From Myrmaecium sp. VS I D KN 1 (Eukaryota; Ascomycota; Dothideomycetes; Valsariales; Valsariaceae): 64,000 nt of DNA. Made by a program: the position numbers and the translations under genes. The notes beneath the pieces are model-generated. The model was not told where the DNA came from. It ran no database searches and saw only the letters and a list, made by a program, of their open reading frames with translations. This document shows, in pieces, positions 24,186-35,171 of the stretch. The DNA lies in NCBI GenBank assembly GCA_019775845.1, contig JADQAV010000018.1:627044-691043 (forward strand), given 5' to 3'. Every line of letters begins with the position of its first letter. Within the stretch, counting starts at the first letter, position 1.

Positions 24186-26533
24186 CTACCCAATCCTCTC
24201 CCTCAACAACTCCCTCTCCCTCTCCGCCCTCTCAATCGCCTCCTCATCCTCCTGCACCTCCGTCTCGCCAATATCCTCCGCATCCAACCCCTGCCTCTCC
24301 TCCCCCTTGTCCTCCTCACTATCCTCCTCACTCCCACTCCCACTCTCACTCTCCTCATCCTCCTCCTCATCCACCTCCGGTGCCTCCTCATCTTCAAACC
24401 GCACCCGCCACCGCCGTCCCAAGCCCTTCACCATATCGCACGCCGTCGGATCGAGCTCCAACACCAGCCGCTCAAACGGGCCCAGCGTATCCTCCTCCAG
24501 CACCGCAGGAAGCACGTCGTTCCCATCCAACGGGACAGGAGCCGGAAGCTTTGGTTTCGGCTTAGCCTTACCCTTCCCCTTCTTCCCCTTCGCCGTCGCC
24601 TTCGCCCCCGCCTTCCCCTTCCCCCGTCCCTTCTTTCGCCCATCCTCCCCCTCCACCCTAACCCTCACCCTCTTCACAACCGGCGGCCACACCCAGCGCA
24701 CCCCCAACCCCTCCCTCCCCCTCGCCGGCTTAACATCCCACCCACTCAACGCACGAGGTTCATACACCCCACGATCCTCCACCCCCGGACCGCGCCAGAC
24801 ATCCCGCCGCAAGCGCACCGTGACGTGGACCCGCTCCGCCGTGCCCACGAGCCGGCGATCCGTCTCGCGTTCCGTCAGCGCGTCGACGACGCGCCCCCGC
24901 CCGGGACGCCGCGTCATCGTCCCCGCCACCCGCGTCACCCCCCGGCAGCTCTCGTACAGCCGGCCGCAGCCCCAGAGCCGGGTGCCGTCGCGGCCGAGCA
25001 GGGCCGGGTCGACGACGGGCCAGGGGGGGGCGGCGGCGGCGGGGCCGCTGCTGGGGGAGGAGGAGGAGAAGAGCGCGGGGAGGGAGAGGGAGCGCCGTTT
25101 AGGCCGGGGGGACGGGAAGTGCGGGTTGCCGCCCCATCTGGCGTTGCGGCGGACTTGCGTGGTCAGGTAGTCGGCGTCGAAGGCGAGGAAGGGCCGGAGC
25201 CGGTCCATCATCCAGGCTAGCGTGATGTCGGCGGTTGCGGTGTCGGGGTAGGAGCCCCCGACGTTGGAGTGCGAGCCCGGGAACCACGTCTGCCGGAGGA
25301 CGGTCGGGGGGCGGGGGTCGTTGTTGGTGTTGTTGTCGACGGCGGCGGTGGCCGGGGTGGCCCCGGGGAAAGGGATGGAGATGGATTCCCGCGGAGGAGG
25401 AGAGGAGGGAGGAGCGGCCGCCCCTCCGCGCTGCTCCCACACTGATGGCGCGAAGGCGGCGCGGCGCTCGTCGAGGGCGAGCGCGTGGAAGGCGTTTCGC
25501 ACGTGCGGACCGAGGTTCGTGTCCAGCCAGCGGTACCGGCGGAGGAAGCGGCGGCCACCCATCGTCTTCTGGATGAGCGGAGTAGTAGGGATGCCGAGGG
25601 CGCCTGCGAAAGGAGGGATCAGTTGTGTGGATCTCCCCACCGCCTGCGGGCACGAGTAGAGAGTGGATGGTCAACAACCCACCAACAGTATCCCACACCC
25701 CAATCGCCTGGACCCGCACCACGCGCGTCCAGCCCTTCCGCAGCAGCAACCCGCGATACTCATCTAGCCACGCATCCGCATCGGCAACCGGGGCGCGCAA
25801 GGACGCAAACTCCGCATCCACCTCCGCCATCAGGGGACGATACTTCTGACGGAATCCAGCCTTCTCCCAGTCCTGGAAGACCTGGTTGAGGAACGGCAGG
25901 CCGGCGCGGGTGAGCAGGCCGACGCCGCCGATGAGCCCGCCCACGCTGCGCGCCGTGAAGGCGCCCCGGCTGAAGCCCAGGAGGTAGATCTCATCGCCGC
26001 CATCGTCGTCGTCGATACCGTTACCGTCGCCGCGGTGACCGCCCCCGCCCCCGCGGTGGTTGGTCGCGAGGAAGTTGTAGGCGGCGCAGATGTTGGCTTC
26101 GATCCCGGCGCCCGTGGCCCCGCCGATCATCCGGTCCATGGGCAGGTAGCCGGTGCCCACGCCGCCGAGGTAGTACGTCACTTGCGGGTTGCCGGCCCCG
26201 TCCGTGGGGAGCAGCGCGTGCGTGATCCGGGACACGTTGCTGGGGATTTCGAGACCGCTGGACGATTCGGAGATGCCGTTGTCGGAGTTCTATGGGGGGT
26301 GAGTAATGAAGATGGGAAGTAGGAGGACTGAAGGGAGAGGGAGGAGGAGGAGTGGCTTACGAGCCAGGTTCCTAGGTAGTGATCGATCCGTTAGCACATA
26401 TCATCCCAAGAGAACGACACAGTCCGTATATCGTCCATCGAACATAGGTAGGTATGTACGTACCATCACAGCAAACGATCCACTTCACTGAGCGTTCTCG
26501 AGGCCGGTCCGACGAAGCAGCCGGGACGGACAT
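24186..26533 (-). CDS. DUF2235 alpha/beta-hydrolase-like protein
   Basis: This belongs to the DUF2235 family of fungal and bacterial proteins related to T6SS phospholipase effectors; the enzymatic role in fungi is not established. Exons: 26533-26464, 26371-26361, 26289-25683, 25603-24186 (701 aa). The splices give WIVCCDGTWLNSDNG, the family's opening motif, using an 11-nt microexon (26371-26361). Other signatures are VTYYLGGVGTG, the nucleophile elbow YLLGFSRGAFTAR, VWDTVG and the histidine motif PGSHSNVGGSYPD. After the hydrolase domain there is a Lys-Gly rich insert and then a very acidic tail (SESGSGSEEDSEEDKGEE). There is no signal peptide or membrane span. The gene is a tandem neighbour of the OSGIN-like gene. 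Family secure; splice structure likely. Confidence 0.88.
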
Positions 26534-27058
26534 GGCGGTACCACGCAGTAATGAAATACCGTAGGTATCAGTCGGAGCAAAGTATGTACGTAGGTATGAA
26601 TCGGAATCCGTGAAAGAGAAAGAAGATGATGATGATGATGCCAACGGTGACTTCTGCTGTTCAATTACTGCGGTATCGGTGATATGACGAATGATTGATT
26701 GATTGAAGTGAACAAGATGGATGGGATGTTGGGATAGTCGGGGAAAATGGAGTAGACTGAACGTAGAAATAAACCAAAGTTGTATTAGCCCGCCTGTCCT
26801 CAGTGGAAGAAGGCACAGCCGGCCATATCGCACCTTCTTCTCCATCCACTCGTCGAAGAAGAGAACCTGCGATGCCGGGTAGGTATGTACAATATGTACA
26901 GTAGGTAGGCACTGTCTAAGAGACTCACTCTGTCGTAGGCGCACCTTTTCCGCCAGTCCGCCTTTTTAATCGAGTTCCGGCTGCTTTTGATATAGTAAAT
27001 ATCCAACCCAAATGCAAGACATACCTACGCTCTATATGCTGTAGCAGCGATGCTTAAA
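26534..27058. promoter_or_regulatory. Upstream region of the DUF2235 gene
   Basis: It holds the promoter of the DUF2235 gene (minus strand) and the 3' end of the next minus-strand gene. It contains a GAT repeat (26626-26641) and GTAGGTA-type motifs near 26590 and 26880-26910. No coding sequence is evident. Confidence 0.45.
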
Positions 27059-29003
27059 TCAAGAGACGACGCAGCCGCTCGCCTCATTACGACCAGCCCA
27101 CCACCCTCTCTTCGAATGTGCTTGTGCTTCATTAGGTAAAGGTGAAGCTTTTACTTCCGCAGGCTCGCCTTCCGTTCGGACTGACAGCTCCCGGCGATCG
27201 AGGTGCAGATCCACATGATCCGATCGGTGACCTCTGTTGATATTGTCCGAGCCCTCCACTGGGCCTTCCTCTCGCGGTCGGTCGTCCTTAACTGCGTCCT
27301 CCGTCAACGATTCAGGAAGTATATGATGCTCCGGTCCGCTCTCCCCAGCCACACCATCAGCATCCGCATCTCTGATGCCCCCAGCCTCCAGCTCCCGCCC
27401 ATCCCTCCCTTCCTCACCCCTACCACAATCCCTCCTCTCCCCCTCCCCCCGCACCGCCCTCACAATCCTCCCCGCCGTCCACACCGCCCCCCCAAACGCA
27501 TGCCGCACCAAGCTATCCCCCGCCAAGCTGCCAATCGCAAACACGCCCTCCGCAACCTCAAAGCTACGCTCCACGCGCTCCCGCAAGCTGCCCGCATGCA
27601 CCTCTTCCGCCTCCTCCGACCCAAGCACCTCCCTCCGCAGATCCGCGTCCAAGTACGCGAGGCTCCCCCGCCGACCCACGGCGTACGCCAAGCCGCCCAC
27701 GACCCGCTCTACCACCACCGGATTACTACCTCCCGCAAGCTTGATGCGGATCCGCGCCGCCTTCCGCCCATCCTCCCGCGTCTCAAGCTGCACACCCACC
27801 ACCTCCGCATTCGCCAACCCCTCATACGACGCGCTCCAATCACGGCCATGAAACACAACATGCAATTTCGTCCGCTGGAGCCCTGCCAGCCTTGCTCTGT
27901 CTTCCATGCCGTTGGCGGGAGAGGAAGGGCCCTGCGCCGCGGCGGCGGCCTTCATCGCCCGATACACGCCCGCGTACTCCGGATACGCCTGCTTGTGGCA
28001 GCCCTTGAGCGGGGACGGACGAGCCGGGTTCCAGCGGAAGAGGTGGAGGAGCGGCTGCGTGGCGGGCGCGGAGAGCAGCACGTCGGCGGCGGAGAAGCCG
28101 GAGCCGATGACGAGGAGTGGCAATGCGGGCGCGGACGGGAGCGTGAGTAAGGGAGAAAGCAAGGGCGGGGGAGGGATGGCGTGCGTGAAGATGCCGGAGG
28201 CGAGGACGAGGTATTTGGCGGTGAGCTCGTGGGACGCGACGTAAAATCCCGCGCCGTGGGGGAGGCGGCGCACGCCGGAGACCGTGGTCCCGCAGCGGAG
28301 GGTATCCGCGATGCCGACGGCGGCCGGGTAGGCGGCGTAGTAGGCAGCCACCTCGTCGCGGGTCGGGCGGGTGAAATCCGGCATGTGTGCGCCGCCGTGC
28401 GTGCGCGCGTAGTGTTCGGCGAAGGTGTAGGCCGGCAGCGAGAGCATCTCGGCGTAGGACAGGGTGCCGATGGCGCCGCCGCTGCCGGGCTGCGTCTGCG
28501 TCCACTGGCCGCCCGCCGCCGGCGCGTCGCCCAGCACCAGGTGGGAGATGGCTGCAGCAGGGTCGTGGGTCCAGCGGACGTGGGGGACGGGCCGCAGGTC
28601 GACGTCCGCGTTTGGCCGCAGGAGCGTGTCGAGGAGGGTGTTGATGGGGAGGGCTTGGGTGGAGTAGCGCAGCGAGGAGGCGAAGTGGGCGGTCAGGTCG
28701 GAGGAGAGCGCGCAGGAGGAGAGCAGGTCCGGGCACCGCTGCAGCTTGGAGTGGAGGAGGGCGTCGTGATGGACGCCATCGTAGTACGGGAAGTGACCGT
28801 GGAGGATGTAGGAGAGAATGAGAGCGGATGGGCCGTTTCCTGGGGGGAACGTCAGTTGGGAAGCATTGATTAGAAATCGCGAGCGGGAGATGGGAAGGGA
28901 GGGGAAGTGAATCAAGCGCATCCATACCTACGATCAGGACATCCACATGCCTACCGCCGGGCAAGGAGGAGGAGGAGGAGGAAGAACAATGGGAACCAGC
29001 CAT
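27059..29003 (-). CDS. OSGIN-like flavin-dependent monooxygenase
   Basis: Predicted FAD- and NAD(P)-binding oxidoreductase resembling the OSGIN (oxidative-stress-induced growth inhibitor) group; substrate unknown. Exons: 29003-28928 and 28839-27059 (618 aa). The N-terminal Rossmann motif VDVLIVGNGPSAL spans the single 88-bp intron. A second dinucleotide motif, LLVIGSGFSAADVL, lies mid-protein, and the conserved closing block reads VFAIGSLAGDSLVRHAFGGA. Also seen: RPSPLKGCHKQAYPEYAGVY, typical of this group. The C-terminal ~120 residues are hydrophilic, Glu/Arg/Asp rich and probably disordered. There is no targeting peptide. A generic flavin monooxygenase is the alternative, but conservation at the closing block favours OSGIN-like. 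Confidence 0.82.
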
Positions 29004-30459
29004 TGAAGGCTTTCGGGAGAGGGAGCAAGCTCAGTCCATCATGGTGGAAGAAAGAGAAAGGAAAAAGGGAAGCGGAGAAAGAAAGAAGGAAGAATAAGTT
29101 CGGAGCTACATGCTAAAAGCCGGGCGGACGTTTAGCGGGTGTGTGTCTACCTAGTCACTGCTGCTAAAGGGCAAGAGGATTGGTAAGCCAGGCTGGTTGC
29201 GGGTGGACTTCTCTCTCTCCCCGAGTCATTTCAGTCACCAGTGCACCCCAAGATTGTGTGGGCGAATTGGACGGGACGAAAGAGAGCCGTGCGCGCACGG
29301 GCCCGGCAAGGCCTCGGCTAACCTAACCTGACGACATCCGTGAGTGGGGGTGGGTTGTGGGTTGTGGGCAGCCTTGGATGCCTCAGGAGAGAGAGAGAGA
29401 GAGAGAGCTGTGAGGCGCTTCGGTTTCTCTCTCTTCTACTTCAACTTGTATAGTATTATGCTACCTTTGTACGTACGTATGTACGAGCCCATAAGCAATA
29501 TATGAAATGAGCACGACGACTGGTAACCTACTTGAACTTAACCCATCCTCCCTCGGTGAGTACTCTAATAAGTCCTCAGACAAAGAGAGAGAGAACGCTT
29601 TCCCAAGCAGTCCACGAAGCCTTCCAAATACCTCTCGGCTTATAACCGACCCCCCATATCCCTGCCTGGCTAAAATGACACATATACTGCAGGATGACAG
29701 TACCTTAGTATACATGTAGTTGTCAAACTATGTACTAATGCAGCGAAGACATCCAAGCGACCCCCTCCCCGCTCGCTTAAAAGGATATATCTCGATGTGA
29801 GTTAATTAGTTCTGAGTACTGTAGTCTCTAACTTTAGACAACGATAAGGTGGGGAAGGAGAGGGGGAAAGCAGAGAGGTAGAAACTTAGGACGACCTCGA
29901 GTTCTTCTAAAAACGAGCGGTGCCATTAAGGATGCTGAGCAACATGCCTTCTTAGTAGTACTAGTTAGTACCTACGATACTGCCTAATAGACCGTATTAT
30001 AGCTCTTAAATTGCGCATGCATGCGTGCTTGACATGCATGTGGATTAGGTACATGTGTAGGCGACATGGGTAGACGAACCGGCAAAAGTGGGACAAACAA
30101 CCAAAAAAAGGAAGCATCGCGCGGTTGATCATTAAGTACTACTGAATGGTAAGGTATATCTGCATCATCGTTCCTGTGTGCATGCTGCGCATCTTCTTTG
30201 GCAGCCGGCGGACGCGATGTCGCTCTCGCTCGAACCGTCAGCTTCCAGCCAGCCAGCCCCCTCATCCTCCCACGACGCTAAATCCAAAAAAAAGAAGAAG
30301 AAGAAGAAGAAACAGGCATCCATCTCCATCCTCACCTCATCTCATCTCATCTCAGCNNCCCCCCCCCCCCCCCCCCCCCCACTCCCTGCCCTCCCTCCCT
30401 CCCCTCTCTCCTTAGAGCACACACACCCCCCAACGGAACGACGTCGACGGCGCCCTCCC
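29004..30459. other. Intergenic region with poly-C run and ambiguous bases
   Basis: No gene is supported. It contains the promoter of the OSGIN-like gene (purine-rich 28960-29100), a GA repeat at 29390-29407, an AAG repeat near 30290-30312, and two undetermined bases (30357-30358) followed by 22 C residues (30359-30380). The right end is the 3' UTR of the NDUFB4 gene on the minus strand. Confidence 0.6.
30357..30380. repeat. NN followed by C22 homopolymer
   Basis: Two N calls at 30357-30358 are followed by 22 consecutive C residues. This is the only ambiguous position in the window and probably marks a sequencing or assembly problem at the homopolymer, so its true length is uncertain. It lies 80 bases beyond the stop of the NDUFB4 gene. 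Confidence 0.95.
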
Positions 30460-31468
30460 TCAAAACTCCGAGATCACATCGCCCCTGCGCTTACCGCGCC
30501 AGTAGTATTTGCCCTGCGAACGATTGCCCCGTTAGTGAGTCGATCGGAAGTGAGATCCCCTGGTATATCTACTGTAGGGTATCGAGATCAAATCACTCCC
30601 GTAAGCGAGGTGATGCGCTCGCGGACTGGTTCCATGCCTCCCACACCCCCCCACCCCCTTCCCACCCCCTTCCTGCTTGAACGAAGCCTCTGGACGAGCG
30701 AGCGCCTTTGTCAACTTCGCATCTCCCATCCCGCTTCCCCCCATCTCCCATCCCGGAACAGTTTGGCCACCGTGAGGCGCCTCATCGACCGGTCCGTGAT
30801 ATAGGCTGCCCCTGATATGCATGCATGCATGGGGCATACATGATCCAACCGTCGCCTTCCCACCCTTCCCTCCGCTGAGCCATCTCATCCGATTCGATGC
30901 CCACCGACTGCGAGCCAAACAAAGAAAAAAAGGAAAAAGAAAGAAACGGTCTAGAACTCACATCGGTGGTGTAGGCGAAGTAGCCCAACACGGACGGGAC
31001 CGCGACGCAGTAGGCGAAGGTCAACCAGGCCGTGCGGGGCGTCCAGCGGAAGTACCGGTACCGGTGCACGTACATGTCTGTTTGCGTCCCATCGTCAGCG
31101 ATCGTGGCGGCCCTGATGTCGTCTGTCGGCTGTCTGCTGTCGTCGGTGCGGAAGGAGGAAGGGAGGGATGGAAGGAGCAAAGCTGGGTTTCTAATTGTGG
31201 TCGAAGCCGCGGGTGCCGCCCGTGGCGTCGAGAAATCGGAAAGTCGCCTCCTGAAGGCGCGTGGCTCGGTCGCGGACGTGGAAGGCGGTGGACGGTGGTG
31301 TTGGGGGCAGGTACGTACTCTGGTATTTGACCAGCGCCGGGTCCATGTTGAGAGCTGCGGAGAGGGCGGCGGGTTAGCAAGAGGTTCTCCAACGACGGGA
31401 GTGCTTCCGGTGGGGGGGCACGGAGAGGGCTCTACTGTCGACGACGTACAGTGGTTGTGGCCGGCCAT
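30460..31468 (-). CDS. Complex I accessory subunit NDUFB4 (B15)
   Basis: Accessory subunit of mitochondrial NADH:ubiquinone oxidoreductase, in the membrane arm. Exons by hand: 31468-31450 (19 nt), 31354-31319 (36 nt), 31077-30962 (116 nt), 30513-30460 (54 nt), making 74 aa. All joins keep phase. The protein starts [18 protein letters not shown], continues with [15 protein letters not shown], a single membrane span (about residues 34-52) and ends [17 protein letters not shown]. The pattern DPAL...RxTPRxA...membrane span...K matches the B15 family (PF07225). The introns are 95, 241 and 448 bp, so four-fifths of the gene is intron and no single long open frame reveals it. Two nearer acceptors in the last intron would give unrelated short tails and are less likely. 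Confidence 0.88.
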
Positions 31469-33128
31469 TGTGGATGATTGGTACAGGTGTGTGAATGGGG
31501 TGTCGGTGTTGTTGGGTGGAAAGGAGGATGAGTGTAGCTGGAGTGTCGTCGAACGTTTGGGAGTTAGGTGGAGGGAGGAATGACGGGTTGGTTGCACTGT
31601 CGATCGCCAAGGCCCTCAAGGTGTCAAGGGTGGATGGATGGATGGATGGGTGCCTTAGGATGGAGAGGAGTCTAGCCTGAGGGGCCCCAAGGTGCCGTGT
31701 GTGGAGGTAACCGTTGTTGGTGGTCCGTGAATCCTGGAGTGGAACAGTGGAAGGGAGGTCCGTGCCAGTCAGTTGTGGGTTCCTGAGATGCCTCAGGCAG
31801 TTTCCCTTCCATTCCCACCTCCCGTCCCACCTGGCTCCCCGCCCGGCTCTTTCCCTCCCTCCCTCCCTCCCTCCACTCCCTCCCATCGCTCCAAGACTGG
31901 CAGTGGTAGCCACGAAAAGCTGAGGATGGCATGATCGGTACCCAGACGGGCGGGTTTGACTTTTCCGCTACATGCGCCAGCGAACCGATGCCGGCCTATC
32001 ACGTCTCCACCTGCCCCCTTGCGAACGTCCGCGGGCGGATTGGACAAGAGAGGCCAGGACAGGGCAGGGCAGGGCCCGGACAGGGCAAGTAAACCATCTA
32101 GTTGCGTTTCCTGTCGACCTCCCGTCACACAAACCTGCGATTTCCCATACTCACCACGACTCTTCCGCGTTTCCCGCCTGAAAAATTTCCTCTTTCCCTC
32201 TCTCCTTCTTTCCATCTTTCACTCTTTCGGAACCTCCATTGCCTCCTCCTCCTCTCTGTGGCTTCCTCCATCTTGCTCATCTCTCGATCCTTCCGCCCCC
32301 CTCCCATCCCCCGCCCTCCCATCCTCTCCTCTCCTCCACCTTTCCTCCCTTTCCTCCCCTCCTCCACTCCACCTCTCTCGACCATCCCCGCCTCCCCGCC
32401 GAAAGGGAGTGCCGACTGTCAGTAGTGGGCCCCCTCGGAGACCCGGTCGAGCGATGCGTCTGTATCCGCTCCCAAGCCATTGGGGGGGGGGGGGGGGGGG
32501 GGGGGAAGTGGAAGTCGTCGCGCCCAAGTTGCTCACCGCTATCCAATCTCGCTTCAACACATGCTCCACTGCTCAGGACCGTTTTACACCAATTATGGGC
32601 CACCGTGCAGGTTGCACGACGCGCCGTGTAGCTGACGATGGACTGCATCACGCCTGGGAGCATACCGTACATACCAAAACCACCACGGTCAACGGGCCCC
32701 CGGCTTGCCTGCTTGGGGGAAGGGGGCGGCCAGTCCGCCATCGCGGCCTCGCGGACGGTGTTGCGGGAGTCCCTTACGGCAGGGCGGGTGCCACGTTGGA
32801 CATTACCCGTTCACCTGTGCCCGGGTTGTGCTACCCGTGTCGAGATGCCGTTCCCGACCTCCGGGACGACGGCGTGAGAAGCCACGGGGAGGGGGGCGCG
32901 GCGTTGTCGGTTTTCGTTTGCAAGTGTGGATCAGGCCGCCAGGGTGGGCGAGAAAAGCGACGGCAAGGTCGGAAAAGAGTGCGACTAGCAGGTCAGGAGG
33001 CGAGTAGGCGAGGTACAGTAGGTAGGTAGGTAGGTAGGCACTCTGGTGGCGAGCCAATGCTCCGCGGCCATGACCTTCTCGCTGTGATACTCAACCTGCT
33101 TTTCGTGATGGTAGTACGCCCGCCCTGC
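31469..33128. other. Divergent intergenic region with G25 tract
   Basis: It lies between NDUFB4 (minus) and the DUF3445 gene (plus). No coding sequence is recognised, although one low-complexity plus frame is open at 31956-33029. Contents: GGAT repeats at about 31632-31650, a CCCT-type run at 31855-31875, a pyrimidine tract 32200-32400, and a run of 25 G at 32482-32506. A GGTAGGTA array lies at 33021-33037. Confidence 0.5.
32482..32506. repeat. G25 homopolymer
   Basis: Twenty-five consecutive G residues about 740 bases before the DUF3445 start codon. The run is G-quadruplex-capable and, like the C22 run at 30359, its length may be unreliable. Confidence 0.95.
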
Positions 33129-33135
33129 TATAAAA
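33129..33135 (+). promoter_or_regulatory. TATA box of the DUF3445 gene
   Basis: TATAAAA at 33129-33135 lies 111 bases before the start codon at 33246, a normal distance for a fungal TATA box with a short leader. A GGTAGGTA array is about 90 bases further upstream. Confidence 0.55.
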
Positions 33136-33245
33136 GAGCCATATTGCAGGAATCCCCTCCGTGTTCCTCTCTCCTCACCCAGCCAGCTCACCCCCGAGAC
33201 CGAGACGGAGACCGAGATTGAGAATCGCCAGATCGAGAGGTCACG

Positions 33246-33305
33246 ATGCCAGCACGTATCCATTCGTATGCTTGTCCAGCTCATCACGGTAGCAACAGCG
33301 CTACC

Positions 33306-33346
<41 letters not shown>

Positions 33347-35171
33347 CAACAACAACAACAATAGCCGCTTCCGTGGCTTCACTCGACGGATCCCTCTCCT
33401 GTCTCGAAGTCTCTTAAATGTCAATCTCTTTGTTCTCTGGGCTGTGGTCCTCGTCTCGTTCACATCGCCCGTCGAGGTCTTTTCCCACCTCAACAATCCT
33501 GTCGTCACTTCCTACCACCATCTGGTCCGCCTCTTCACGACCGACGGTCACCTTCACGATTCATTTCTGGCACATGACAGGGTGAAGAACGGGGCAGCCA
33601 CGGACAACGGAAGCGAGCTTGCCCACACCGCCGACCTGGATTCTCTCGGCCAACGGCTCGACCTCAACACCAACCTCAACATCAACACCACCACCACCGC
33701 GGCGGGCCTGACGGACGACGACGCTGCTGCAACACCATCGCTCACCATGGCCGCGCTCTTCCTGGTCGGCCTCGGGATGCTCGTCTCCGTCTTCGTTTTC
33801 GTTGTGCTCACCACGACCCTCCTCTCCTGGCGGGATCGGTTCCGCGAGGCACAGCAGATGCGCCTTCCCGCTCCGACCACTGCACCTTCCCGCTCCACCG
33901 CGATTCCATTGCAGCCGTCTCCCGTCAAGGCACCCGACCATCCCGGCCTCGGCCACCCCAACCACGGATATCTCCCTCCCGGCCTCTTCCCTTCATCGCC
34001 CGAGAGCCTCAATCCCTTCCGTGACCCAAGCCCTCGCACGCCTACCGTCATCTTTCCCAACATCCCTCTCCATGACGTCCAGCCGCGTCCGACGTCTACA
34101 GTTCCGCCGGTGGCCGCGCTCGTGGACCAGCTCCAGCCGGTCCGACACCCGAACACCTTCACGCGCCAGAAGGACAGCTACACCATGACAATGGGTCTCC
34201 GACGGCTGATGCCAGGACCATGGCTCGAGGTCGACTCCTCCTACCCAGCGTTCCACGCCGTCCGCGACGCCCTCCTAACGACCAAGAAAGACCAAGTCCT
34301 CTCGCTCATCCCCACCTCCGACGTCGACGCCGCCTGCAGAGAAGTCCTCGAACTCGTCATCGACGAGCTATCCCGCGACTATCCCACCTTCTTCACCGTC
34401 ACCCGCGACGCCTCCACCCAACGGGTCACCAGCGTGCACAACCACCTCGCCAACGAGCACTGGCAGTGGACCACCACCAGCCACCCCATCGGCAAGCACG
34501 CCCTCGAAATCGCCGCCCGTCTCGCCGCGGAAGACTTCAGCATCCTCCTCAAGGACGCCGAGGGCGGAGAGCACCGTCTGTGCGTTCAAGCCACACCCCT
34601 CCCCATCCCACCACCACTGCAAAAGCAAAACCGCTAACCGCACCCTCTCTCCAGCATAGCCTCCGCCACCCTCTTCCCCGCCGGTTGGATCCTGCCCCAC
34701 CGCATCGGCCGCACCCTCACCCAACTCCACGGGCCCGTCCCCGCCTGGAAACCCACCCTCTCCTCCCCCGTCGAGAAATTCTTCTCCCGCCTCACCCCCG
34801 CCTCGCCCATGGAACGCGCAACCTACTTCGTCCAGGTGCGCCCCACCAGCCGCAGCCTCGCCGCCACCCTCTTCGTCCAAGACGCCAGCGCCTTCTTTCC
34901 CGCCGCCGACTCCGCCCCTGCCCCGCTCACGCCGGATGATATCCTCGTCCGCCGCGAGCGCCAGACGTTTCGCCGCTTGCCTGCCTGCGGCGGCGTGCTC
35001 TTTGGCGTGCGCACGACGGTTACGGCGCTGCCCACGCTCGAGCGCGCGGAGGTGGAGGGTTTGCTTCGTGAGGTGCGGGGCTGGCCGGTGGAGGTCGCGC
35101 GCTATAAGGGCCGGGATGTGTGGATTGGTGTTGTGGAGGATTGGGCGGCGAGGATCGGTGTGCGTGTGTAG
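33246..35171 (+). CDS. Membrane-anchored DUF3445 protein
   Basis: The C-terminal half belongs to DUF3445, the family of the heme-dependent oxidative N-demethylase alpha subunit (bacterial HDM); fungal function is unproven. Exons: 33246-34579 and 34655-35171 (616 aa), the intron using a GTGCGT donor and restoring HRL/IASATLFPAGW. The N-terminus has serine and asparagine homopolymers (about residues 22-39) coded by AGC and AAC repeats, then two predicted membrane spans (about 57-75 and 168-192) around a short loop with N-linked sequons. DUF3445 motifs include LRRLMPGPWLEVDSSYP, LIDEL-like helix VLELVIDELSRDYP, WILPHRIGRTLTQLHGPVP, RVERQTFRRLP-like RRERQTFRRLPACGGVLFGVRT. Start ATG is the first after the TATA box. 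Homopolymer lengths should be polymorphic. Confidence 0.87.

Noticed and set aside
31956-33029. 357-residue plus open frame upstream of the DUF3445 gene
   Set aside because: It runs through the G25 tract and a pyrimidine tract, giving poly-Gly and Pro/Ser sequence, with no domain; most likely promoter DNA.
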